DNA of 64,000 nucleotides from Pseudoponticoccus marisrubri (lineage in GTDB: Bacteria; Pseudomonadota; Alphaproteobacteria; Rhodobacterales; Rhodobacteraceae), in the NCBI RefSeq assembly GCF_001482405.1, contig NZ_LPXO01000013.1, positions 1-64,000 on the forward strand, given 5' to 3'. Below are positions 38,179 to 45,660 of this stretch, piece by piece. The first letter of the stretch is position 1; the number at the start of each line of letters is the position of its first letter. Position numbers and translations under genes: made by a program. Below the pieces are notes generated by a model that ran no database searches, was not told where the DNA came from, and saw only the letters and a list, made by a program, of their open reading frames with translations.

Positions 38179-38585
38179 CCTTTCCTGATCTGGATCGTCT
38201 GCACCACCGTCTCCGGGCGGCTCATCTTGAGGTCGACATGCAGCAGGCCGTTCTCCATCACGGCCTCGCCAACCTCGACCCCGTCCGCCAGGACAAAGCT
38301 ACGTTGAAATTGCCGCGCGGCAATGCCGCGATGCAGGAACACCCGTTCGGCGCCGTCATCCTTCTGGCGTCCGCGGATCACCAGCTGGCGATCCTCGACG
38401 GTGATCGACAGATCCTCTTCGCGGAACCCGGCCACGGCCAGCGTGATCCGGTAGGAACATTCCGAGGTCTGCTCGATATTGAAGGGCGGATAGCCTTCGC
38501 TGGATTTCGCGGTGCGCTCCAGCAGCTGCTCCAGCTGTTCGAATCCCAGCATGTGGGGATAGGAAGCCAAGGTCAGTTTTGTCAT
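38175..38585 (-). CDS. Small heat-shock protein Hsp20
   Basis: A 136-residue IbpA-type chaperone that holds unfolding proteins in a refoldable state. The alpha-crystallin domain spans about residues 35-125 (YRITLAVAGFREEDLSITVE, with AGVLEVEL-like ENGLLHVDLK), and the C-terminal TIQIRKG carries the I-x-I motif. AGGAC precedes the ATG at 38585; an upstream frame covering the promoter is rejected. Operon with DUF1150. Confidence 0.93.
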   Translation of the reverse strand: MTKLTLASYPHMLGFEQLEQLLERTAKSSEGYPPFNIEQTSECSYRITLAVAGFREEDLSITVEDRQLVIRGRQKDDGAERVFLHRGIAARQFQRSFVLADGVEVGEAVMENGLLHVDLKMSRPETVVQTIQIRKG

Positions 38586-38650
38586 CGACACGTCCTGTTC
38601 ATAAGCGACCGTCAGAGGCACGGTCCCGTTATGGCGGCCGCGCCCGAAAG

Positions 38651-38679
38651 ATATGGGATTTGCCATGCATTGGCGCAAG
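38651..38679 (-). promoter_or_regulatory. RpoH-type promoter of hsp20
   Basis: On the minus strand CTTGCG (38674-38679), 16 bases, then CCCATAT (38651-38657) fits the heat-shock sigma-32 pattern. The predicted transcript would begin about 60 bases before the hsp20 ATG. Confidence 0.55.
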
Positions 38680-38745
38680 TCCCTTTGCGCAAGCCCCGAG
38701 TTTCGCTATATTTCAGGTCTCTCCAACTCACAGGGGTGGCTTGCC

Positions 38746-38970
38746 ATGAATGCGCCGACGGATATTTCGATGAAGACGGACGAGGTGCTGCGCGTGGAGC
38801 TCGAGGTGTTCCGACGCGAACATCGCGACCTCGACGAGGCGATCCGCGCCATGCAGGGCACCGGCACGGCCGACCAGATCACGCTGCAGCGGCTCAAGAA
38901 GAAGAAGCTGGCGTTGAAGGACAAGATCGCCCTGATCGAGGACCGGCTGCTGCCCGACATCATCGCCTGA
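38746..38970 (+). CDS. DUF465 (YdcH-like) protein
   Basis: A 74-residue, highly charged helical protein. The segment REHRDLDEAIRAMQ followed by ITLQRLKKKKLALKDKIALI matches the DUF465 coiled-coil family, widespread and uncharacterised. The ATG at 38746 has AGGGGTGG before it and is preferred to an upstream start. Divergent from hsp20; 64 bases before purE. Confidence 0.8.
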   Translation: MNAPTDISMKTDEVLRVELEVFRREHRDLDEAIRAMQGTGTADQITLQRLKKKKLALKDKIALIEDRLLPDIIA

Positions 38971-39034
38971 GCCGCACTTGTGCCCCGGCCCCGCACCGGG
39001 TTAGCCTGCAGGCTCAACAGCGCCGGAGGGTGGC

Positions 39035-39526
39035 ATGAGCGGGATCAGGGTCGGCATCATCATGGGCAGCCAGTCGGACTGGCCCACCATGCAGGAGGCG
39101 GCCGAGATCCTCGACGAGCTGCAGGTCGAGCACGAGGTCCGCATCGTCTCGGCCCACCGCACACCCGACCGGCTCTGGGAGTACGGCAAGACCGCGGTCG
39201 AGCGCGGGCTGCAGGTGATCATCGCCGGCGCCGGCGGGGCGGCCCATCTGCCCGGCATGATGGCCTCGAAGACGCGGGTGCCGGTGATCGGCGTGCCGGT
39301 CCAGACCCGCGCCCTGAATGGGGTGGACAGCCTCTATTCCATCCTCCAGATGCCGCGCGGCTTTCCCGTGGCCACCATGGCGATCGGCGCCGCCGGTGCG
39401 CGCAATGCCGGGCTGATGGCGGCCGGCATCCTGGCACTACAGGACGCCGCGCTGGCCGACCGGCTCGACGCCTGGCGCGCCGCGCTCTCGGCCTCGATCC
39501 CCGAGACGCCCGCGCGCGACGGGTGA
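39035..39526 (+). CDS. purE: N5-carboxyaminoimidazole ribonucleotide mutase
   Basis: A 163-residue class I PurE, which converts N5-CAIR to CAIR in purine synthesis. The [10 protein letters not shown] motif, SAHRTPDRL and the glycine-rich [15 protein letters not shown] form the active site. Operon with purK, 94 bases apart. Confidence 0.95.
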   Translation: MSGIRVGIIMGSQSDWPTMQEAAEILDELQVEHEVRIVSAHRTPDRLWEYGKTAVERGLQVIIAGAGGAAHLPGMMASKTRVPVIGVPVQTRALNGVDSLYSILQMPRGFPVATMAIGAAGARNAGLMAAGILALQDAALADRLDAWRAALSASIPETPARDG

Positions 39527-39620
39527 GGAGGGGTCTGGGGCTGGACATTCCGGACACTCTGGCGGAAGCACCGTCCAAAACGTACGAAACGGACAAACAC
39601 CAGCCACGAGGAGCCGCCCC

Positions 39621-40691
39621 ATGACCGCCCCGCTTCCCCCCGGATCGACCATCGGCATCCTCGGCGGCGGCCAACTCGGCCGCATGCTCGCCGTCGCGGC
39701 CAGCCGGCTCGGCCTGCGCTGCCACATCTTCGAGCCAGGCGCCCAGCCCCCCGCGGGCGATGTTGCCGCCGCCACGACCACCGCCGGCTATGACGACGGC
39801 CCCGCGCTCGAGGCCTTTGCCCGCCAGGTCGATATCGTCACCTACGAGTTCGAGAACATCCCCACCGCCGCGCTCGACCGGATCGAGGCGCTCTGCCCCA
39901 TCCGCCCCGGGCGCGAGGCGCTGCGCGTCAGCCAGGACCGGCTGACGGAAAAGACCTGGCTGACCGGGCTCGGGCTGAAGACCGCCCCCTTCGCCGAAAT
40001 CACCGACCTGCCCTCGCTGACAGCGGCGCTGCAGGACATGGGCACGCCGGCCATCCTCAAGACACGGCGCTTCGGCTATGACGGCAAGGGGCAGGTGCGC
40101 ATCGACCGGCCCGACCAGGCGGCCGCCGCGCTCGAAGAACTGCAGGGCGCGCCCGCCATCCTCGAAGGCTTCGTGCCCTTCACCGCCGAGATCTCGGTGA
40201 TCGCCGCGCGCGGGGCCGACGGCCAGGTCGCCGCTTTCGATCCGGGCGAGAACACGCATCGCGACGGCATCCTGCGCACCACCAAGGTGCCCGCGACCCT
40301 GCCCAAGCGCGGCGTGACCGACGCCGTGCTGATCGCCGCCAACATCCTGAACGCGCTCGATTATGTCGGCGTTCTGGGAGTCGAGCTCTTCGTGACGCCG
40401 CAAGGGCTGATCGTGAACGAGATCGCGCCGCGCGTGCACAATTCCGGCCACTGGACCCAGAATGGCTGCACCGTGGACCAGTTCGAACAGCACATCCGCG
40501 CGATTGCCGGCTGGCCGCTGGGCGACGGCACGCGCTTTGCCGATGTCACGATGGAGAACCTGATCGGGGACGAGATCGACCGCACGGCCGAACTGGCCCG
40601 CGACCCGGCCTGCGCGCTGCATCTCTATGGCAAGCGCGACACCAAGCCCGGCCGCAAGATGGGCCATGTCAACCGCGTGGCCCGGCCCTGA
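39621..40691 (+). CDS. purK: N5-carboxyaminoimidazole ribonucleotide synthase
   Basis: A 356-residue ATP-grasp enzyme that carboxylates AIR to N5-CAIR with ATP and bicarbonate, feeding PurE. Typical segments: ILGGGQLGRMLAVAA at the N terminus, KTRRFGYDGKGQV in the ATP-grasp, and NEIAPRVHNSGHWT in the metal site. AGGAGC lies before the ATG. Confidence 0.95.
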   Translation: MTAPLPPGSTIGILGGGQLGRMLAVAASRLGLRCHIFEPGAQPPAGDVAAATTTAGYDDGPALEAFARQVDIVTYEFENIPTAALDRIEALCPIRPGREALRVSQDRLTEKTWLTGLGLKTAPFAEITDLPSLTAALQDMGTPAILKTRRFGYDGKGQVRIDRPDQAAAALEELQGAPAILEGFVPFTAEISVIAARGADGQVAAFDPGENTHRDGILRTTKVPATLPKRGVTDAVLIAANILNALDYVGVLGVELFVTPQGLIVNEIAPRVHNSGHWTQNGCTVDQFEQHIRAIAGWPLGDGTRFADVTMENLIGDEIDRTAELARDPACALHLYGKRDTKPGRKMGHVNRVARP

Positions 40692-40702
40692 ACACTGGGG
40701 GT

Positions 40703-40720
40703 TTGGGGGGCATCCCCCAA
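40703..40720 (+). terminator. Hairpin after purK
   Basis: TTGGGGG pairs with CCCCCAA around GCAT, 11 bases past the purK stop. No T-run, so termination is likely but not certain. It separates purEK from the convergent amidohydrolase gene. Confidence 0.45.
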
Positions 40721-40791
40721 GGCCTGCGTGGCCTGAACGCGAACCGACCTGTGCGCCCCGTGGGGCGCGCCGGCAGAGAGCGGCCCGGACC

Positions 40792-41937
40792 TCACCCCAG
40801 AAAACGCGCCGCCACCGCCCCGCTCATGAAGGCCACCGCGCCACCGCAGAGCGTCGCGGCCAGGCGCCCGGTGGCACGCTCGCGGATCACCAGGTCGGCG
40901 CGCAACCCCGGCGCCAGCCGCCCGCGATCGGACAGGCCCAGCAGCCGTGCCGGTCCTTCCGAGACCAGCCGCCACGCCACGACCTCGTCCAGCACGCCCA
41001 GCTCGACGCAGCGCCGCGCCGCCCGCGCGGGCGAGGGGTAATGGTAATCCGAGGCCAGCGCATCGCAAAGCCCCGCCTCGATCAGCTCCAGCGCCGAGGC
41101 ATTGCCCTTGTGGCTCGCCCCGCGCACTACGTTGGGCGCGCCCAGCACGATCCCGTCCCCACCCTGTCGCGCCGCCTCGGCCGCGGCGCGGGTCTCGGGG
41201 AACTCCGCCAGCCGCGCCCCGCGCGCCCGCCACGCCGCACGGCTCTCCGCATCGCGGTCGTCATGGCTGCCCAGCGTCACGCCAAGCCCCTGCAATCGCG
41301 CGCAAATTTCGTCCAGCGCGCCCGGCACCTCGGGCCCGCGTGCGTGCAACTCCAGCAGCATCCGGAAATGCGCCTCGGGGTTGCGGCCGGATTTCAGCGC
41401 CTGACCGGTCAGCCGCGGCGGGCGCCGCCCCTCGGCCAGCCGGTCATGCGGCAGGTGGTCGTTGAAGACGACGTAGTCGATGCCGCAGCGCGCCACCACT
41501 TCGGCCACCCTGTCGAACGTGTCGAGCAGATGCGTCTCCAGCCGCAGCTGCATGCGCAGGTCCATCGGCACCGTGGGCGCCACCCGCGCAACCGCGTCGA
41601 ACACGTCCTCGGCGAAATCGGGCCCGCGCAGCCCGCCTTCCCAGGACCAGAACTGCGCCAGAACGGCAGTGGTGATACCGGCCGCGGCCATCTCGTGCGC
41701 GCAGGCCAGCACGCCGGCCTCGGGCTCGCGCAGGGCGCCGCGACGGGGCGCCACGTGCCGCTCGAACCCGTCGCCATGCGCGTCGACGATGCCCGGCAGG
41801 ATGTCGAACCCCTGCAGGTCGACATGGCGGCCAGTGGGCGCATCGCACAGCACCCCCTCGGCCATGGCCAGCGGGCCGTCCTCCCATCCGCCGGGCCGCA
41901 TCACCCGCGCGCCCTGCAAAGTCATCCGCAACGGCAT
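40792..41937 (-). CDS. PhnM-like amidohydrolase
   Basis: A 381-residue amidohydrolase of the PhnM type (ribose 1-methylphosphonate 5-triphosphate diphosphohydrolase of the C-P lyase route). The metal site begins ILPGIVDAHGDGFERHV; FNDHLPHDR, TLGSHDDRDAES and ALASDYHYPSP follow. No other phn gene is in view, so it is an orphan copy and its true substrate may differ. AAGGGGAG precedes ATG 41937; another Met lies four codons on. Divergent from the NUDIX gene by 72 bases. Confidence 0.75.
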   Translation of the reverse strand: MPLRMTLQGARVMRPGGWEDGPLAMAEGVLCDAPTGRHVDLQGFDILPGIVDAHGDGFERHVAPRRGALREPEAGVLACAHEMAAAGITTAVLAQFWSWEGGLRGPDFAEDVFDAVARVAPTVPMDLRMQLRLETHLLDTFDRVAEVVARCGIDYVVFNDHLPHDRLAEGRRPPRLTGQALKSGRNPEAHFRMLLELHARGPEVPGALDEICARLQGLGVTLGSHDDRDAESRAAWRARGARLAEFPETRAAAEAARQGGDGIVLGAPNVVRGASHKGNASALELIEAGLCDALASDYHYPSPARAARRCVELGVLDEVVAWRLVSEGPARLLGLSDRGRLAPGLRADLVIRERATGRLAATLCGGAVAFMSGAVAARFLG

Positions 41938-42009
41938 CTGCCGGCTCCCCTTTTCCGCTGCGCCGGGATAGCCTGACACCTGCCCGCTGAGAAGACCGAA
42001 AGGCACGCC

Positions 42010-42450
42010 ATGCCCGCGCCCCGCCTCGCCGCCCGCGCCGTGATCCTGCAGGACGACCGCCTGCTCTTGGTCAATGCCTGGCCCGGCAACCAGTCGACCC
42101 TGTGGTGCGCCCCGGGCGGCGGGGTGGAGCGGGGCGCCAGCCTGCCCGACAACCTCGCCCGCGAAGTGCACGAGGAAACCGGGCTGCAGATCGCCGTCGG
42201 CGCGCCCTGCCTGATCAACGAGTTCCACGATCCCGCCGGCAGCTTCCACCAGGTCGAGCTGTTCTTTCGCTGCGAGATCCTGTCCGGCCGGCTGAGCCCG
42301 GACTGGCGCGACCCCGAGGGCATCGTGCACCGCCGCCAGTTCTTTTCCCGCGCCGAGCTGGCCGGGATCCGGCTGAAGCCCGACAGCCTGCCTGCCATCG
42401 CCTGGTCCGAGGGGCTGGGCTATGACCCGCTGGAGCCGATCCTGCGCTGA
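42010..42450 (+). CDS. NUDIX hydrolase
   Basis: A 146-residue NUDIX protein, probably cleaving a nucleoside diphosphate derivative. The box GGGVERGASLPDNLAREVHE continues EETGL; the core REVHEETGL is intact, but the usual Glu after the second Gly (GE) is Ala. Substrate unknown. Divergent from the PhnM-like gene, a layout that may indicate joint control. Confidence 0.8.
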   Translation: MPAPRLAARAVILQDDRLLLVNAWPGNQSTLWCAPGGGVERGASLPDNLAREVHEETGLQIAVGAPCLINEFHDPAGSFHQVELFFRCEILSGRLSPDWRDPEGIVHRRQFFSRAELAGIRLKPDSLPAIAWSEGLGYDPLEPILR

Positions 42451-42453
42451 GGC

Positions 42454-43101
42454 CTAGTTGCGCGAGGGGTAGACCCCGGTAATCGCCACGCAGTAGCGCA
42501 GCACCAGCGTCGGCTGGGCCAGCGGGAAGGGCGCGCCGGCGCCCGCCGCGGTCACCTCTGTCTCGACCCGCGTCTCGACCGTGCCCTGCGCCATGGCCGT
42601 GTCCAGCCGCCCGCCCTTGGAATAGCCCTGCGCCTCGGGGAATTGCGCCAGCACCGCGCCGTTGGGATCGCGCAGATCGGCGGTCTCGCTGCTGGCCATC
42701 AGCTTCGAGGTCGCGGTGCTGTTGGCGCCATGCGTGTGCTCGGGCATCTCGTTATAGCTCAGCGCGTGGGTCTCCGCACCATAGGCCTGCCCCTGCCGCA
42801 CCGTGCTCAGCCCCGGCCCCGTGCCCTCACCCACCGCGACGCGGCCACGCAGGTCGGGCAGCGCAAAGGTCGTCTGCCCGTCACCGCCATAGGTCGTGCC
42901 CAGCAATGAATAGAGCGTCGAATGGTCGGCGATGGAGAGCAGCTGGCCATTGGCCTCGGCCGTGCCGCGCGGGCAATAGCTGCCCGCGGTCGGGATGATC
43001 TCGCCCAGGAAGGCCTGCGGCCCGGCGCTGGCCTGCAGCGGCGCGGTCACCAGCACCAGCGCGGCTGCGGCGCGAAGGATCGGGGTCTGTGTCTCAAACA
43101 T
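42454..43101 (-). CDS. Exported phage tail-collar domain protein
   Basis: A 215-residue protein with a signal peptide (to about residue 27, ASAGPQ) followed by a tail-collar domain: FLGEIIPTAGSYCPRGTAEANGQ region, STLYSLLGTTYGGDGQTTFA and LPDLRGRVAVGEG. Related to microcystin-dependent (Mdp-type) proteins found in bacterial chromosomes outside prophages. It ends with a conserved aromatic-rich LVLRYCVAITGVYP. Lies 46 bases after a larger paralog. Confidence 0.8.
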   Translation of the reverse strand: MFETQTPILRAAAALVLVTAPLQASAGPQAFLGEIIPTAGSYCPRGTAEANGQLLSIADHSTLYSLLGTTYGGDGQTTFALPDLRGRVAVGEGTGPGLSTVRQGQAYGAETHALSYNEMPEHTHGANSTATSKLMASSETADLRDPNGAVLAQFPEAQGYSKGGRLDTAMAQGTVETRVETEVTAAGAGAPFPLAQPTLVLRYCVAITGVYPSRN

Positions 43102-43147
43102 CTCTGTCTCCCAGAGTTTCGAAATCGGGTTCCGGCACGCGCCGGCC

Positions 43148-44233
43148 CTAGTCGCGCGGCGGGAAGGCCCCGTAGAGCGCGATGCAGTAGATCATCCCGA
43201 CCGAGGGCTGGCTGACCGCGAAAGGCTGCGAGGCGCCGGCCGTCGCAAGGATGGTCGAGGCCGAGGTGACCACGCTGCCATCGGCCAGCGCGGCCGCGCG
43301 CGGCGCCTCGCCAGACACGTAGGCGGCGCTGGCAGGCGCGGTCTCTGCCGGGGCGGCGACATCCGCGTCCGGCGTGGGGTCGGCCGCATCGGGCGCCTCG
43401 TCGGGGAAGTACGGCCCGGGCACCGGGTCGGCCTGCGCCGTGACCGTATCGTCATCCGCCTCGGGCGCCGCGGTCTCGGGGGCCTTGGCGGGATCGGCCT
43501 GCGCGGTGACCGTGTCGTCGGCAGGATCGGCCTGCGTGGTGACGGGGGACAGCGCGTCGCTGGCACCCTCGCGCGGCTGAGCGTCGGCAGCAGGTTCCAG
43601 CCGTTCATGCAAAAGGGGGTCGGCCTCTTCGCCCGGGCCGGAGCCGGGCACGGCGACCACCTCGCCCTCGGGGCCATCCGCCTCGGGGGTGCGGATCGGG
43701 GCAAGCTCGCGCGCGGCGCCGTCCGGGGCGGGCATGGGCTCGAAATCCGCGGCCTCGGGCGCGGTGGGTTCGGGCCAGAGGCCGAACCGGGCCTCGGCGG
43801 GGCTGGCGCTGTCCACCGGCGCGGCACTGGCCACCAGCGCGGACTCCGCGCGGCTTTGGGCGTCGTGGATATGAGACGGCAGGTGCGTCTCGTCCGGCTG
43901 CATGTCGAGATAGCCGAATTTCTCGCCCTGCGCGCGCGGGCTGGTGCCCACGCCCGCGCCCATATGAGCCGGCGCGCGGCCGCGCATGTCCGGCAAGGCA
44001 AAGCTCGTTTGCCCGTCGCCGCCATAGGCCGTGCCCAGCAGCGCGTAGAGCGCGCGATGCTGCGCGATCGGCAGCAGCTGCCCGGTCAACGGCGCCCAGT
44101 CGCGCGGGCAGAAGTTGAACCCGACCATGATGATGTCGCCGATATAGGGCTGCGTGTCGGCATGCGCAGGGCGCAAGGCAGGCCCCGCAAGCACAAGCCC
44201 CGCGGCCATCGCGAAGGTCGCCTTTCGGAACAT
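43148..44233 (-). CDS. Tail-collar protein with long disordered acidic insert
   Basis: A 361-residue exported paralog of the next gene. Signal peptide to about residue 25 (RPAHA), then the collar domain (YALLGTAYGGDGQTSFALPD, MRGRAPAHMG) to about residue 110, and the same closing motif (VGMIYCIALYGAFPP). In between, about residues 130-325 are Ala/Pro/Asp/Glu-rich and predicted to be disordered, with TVTAQADP repeats near 230-270. The smaller paralog lacks this insert. GGGGAGAG precedes ATG 44233. Function unknown; cell-surface or secreted is inferred. Confidence 0.75.
   Translation of the reverse strand: MFRKATFAMAAGLVLAGPALRPAHADTQPYIGDIIMVGFNFCPRDWAPLTGQLLPIAQHRALYALLGTAYGGDGQTSFALPDMRGRAPAHMGAGVGTSPRAQGEKFGYLDMQPDETHLPSHIHDAQSRAESALVASAAPVDSASPAEARFGLWPEPTAPEAADFEPMPAPDGAARELAPIRTPEADGPEGEVVAVPGSGPGEEADPLLHERLEPAADAQPREGASDALSPVTTQADPADDTVTAQADPAKAPETAAPEADDDTVTAQADPVPGPYFPDEAPDAADPTPDADVAAPAETAPASAAYVSGEAPRAAALADGSVVTSASTILATAGASQPFAVSQPSVGMIYCIALYGAFPPRD
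43425..43543 (-). repeat. Tandem repeats coding TVTAQADP
   Basis: Three imperfect copies of a 20-29-base unit at 43425-43453, 43491-43519 and 43524-43543, all in frame. They encode the acidic repeat within the disordered insert, and probably arose by slippage or unequal exchange. Confidence 0.7.
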
Positions 44234-44354
44234 CGGACCTCTCCCCTGCGTGAAATCGGGTGTCTGAAATCTGTGCAATACGCCTTGGATGCCTTCAGGC
44301 TGGCGCAGAGCGGACCGCATGGCAAGGGATTTCTGGGTCGGGTATACCCCCGCC

Positions 44355-45200
44355 TCAGCGCCTCTGCGGCAGCAGGGACAGGCCCACACCGCCCAGGACC
44401 AGCACCGCGGCGCCCACGAACCGCGCCGTCAACGGCTCGCCCAGGAACGCCATGCCGCCGGCCATGGCCAGGATCGGCACGGTCAGCTGGGCCACGGCCG
44501 CCACGGTGCCGCCCAGCGAGGGCAGCAGCGCGTACCACAGCGCATAGCCCAGCCCCGAGGTCACCGCGCCCGAGATGACCGCAAGTGCCACGCCCGGGCC
44601 CGACAGCATGGCCGGCCCGGTGGCCGGCACCAGCCAGGCCAGCGCGATACCCAGCGGGGCGGCCAAGGCAAAATTGGCCCCCGTGGCGGCCAGCGCATCG
44701 GTCGCGCGGCGCCCGACCAGCGAGTAGATGCCCCAGCCCAGCCCGGCCAGCGCCATCAGCGCGCCCTGGATCAACGGGGTCGGCGCGGCTGCGCCCGGCC
44801 AGAACAGCCAGGCCAGCCCGCCCATGGCCAGCGCCGCGCCCAGCCAGCGCCGTGCGGGCGGCCGCTCGCCCCCGGCAAGGCTGCCCGCGAACATGGTCAC
44901 CTGCACCATGCCGAACAGCAGCAGCGCCCCCAGGCCGGCATCAAGCGCGGTATAGGCTAGCGAAAACCCGTAGATGTAGAGCAAGAGCCCCGCCACCCCG
45001 GCGACGCGCCCCGGCCCGCCCAGCGTGATACCGCCGCGACGCCACCAGACCAGCGCCAGCAGCACCACAGCCCCGGACCAGAGCCGCAGCGTGCCGAAGC
45101 TGACGGCGTCGATGCCGCCGCCGCTGAGCGCGGCGCGGTTCAGAAGCGAATTGGCCGCGAAAGCGGCCATGGTCAGGGCGGTCAGCAGGAACAGGCGCAT
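44355..45200 (-). CDS. EamA/DMT-family transporter
   Basis: A 281-residue membrane protein with ten helices in two EamA repeats, starting MRLFLLTALTMAAFAANSLL. Such proteins export amino acids or small metabolites; the substrate cannot be told. Good hydrophobic pattern throughout and a short Arg-rich end. Stands 121 bases upstream of the tail-collar genes in the same direction. Confidence 0.85.
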   Translation of the reverse strand: MRLFLLTALTMAAFAANSLLNRAALSGGGIDAVSFGTLRLWSGAVVLLALVWWRRGGITLGGPGRVAGVAGLLLYIYGFSLAYTALDAGLGALLLFGMVQVTMFAGSLAGGERPPARRWLGAALAMGGLAWLFWPGAAAPTPLIQGALMALAGLGWGIYSLVGRRATDALAATGANFALAAPLGIALAWLVPATGPAMLSGPGVALAVISGAVTSGLGYALWYALLPSLGGTVAAVAQLTVPILAMAGGMAFLGEPLTARFVGAAVLVLGGVGLSLLPQRR

Positions 45201-45238
45201 GGCGCGGATCTACTCCGCGACGCGTCCGGGGGAAACCG

Positions 45239-45595
45239 CTATTCGGGCCGTGCCGGGAACCGCTCGCCCGCCGCGTCCAGCAGCACCAGCCGCCCGGCAT
45301 TGCGGACGTAGAGGTCACAGCGCGCAAAGCCGTTCACGAAATCGATGCAGACCGCGCCCTCTGCGTCGATGCGCCAATAGCCGTAGGCCGTGCCGCCCTG
45401 CCCGGCATAGGTGTAGGTATAGCGGCCATCGGGGTAATATTCGGACTGCCCGTCATCATAGAAGGTCACGGTCCGCCCGGTCAGCCGCTCGCGCAGCGCC
45501 TCGCCGGTCAGGGGCGCATCGCCGGCGCGCAGGTCAAAGCCCTGGGCGAAAGCGGGCCCGGCGATCAGCAGGGCGAGGAGGCAGGCAATCCACAT
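45239..45595 (-). CDS. Small secreted protein of unknown function
   Basis: A 118-residue protein with signal peptide MWIACLLALLIAGPAFAQ. The mature part, with LTGRTVTFYDDGQSEYYPDG and YGYWRIDAEGAVCIDFVNG, looks like small beta-sheet periplasmic proteins I know from Rhodobacteraceae but cannot name. Two cysteines (VCIDF, ARCDLY) could form a disulfide. It lies 38 bases before the EamA gene, perhaps as an operon. Confidence 0.6.
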   Translation of the reverse strand: MWIACLLALLIAGPAFAQGFDLRAGDAPLTGEALRERLTGRTVTFYDDGQSEYYPDGRYTYTYAGQGGTAYGYWRIDAEGAVCIDFVNGFARCDLYVRNAGRLVLLDAAGERFPARPE

Positions 45596-45660
45596 GAGAT
45601 GAGCCTATCCCGGCGCGCGTCTCCCGGGGGTCACGTTTGCGCGACGCGGGCGCCATGGGC

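Noticed and set aside
42454-44233. Prophage remnant suggested by tail-collar domains
   Set aside because: Both proteins have signal peptides, and no capsid, terminase or integrase gene is near; these occur in non-phage contexts.
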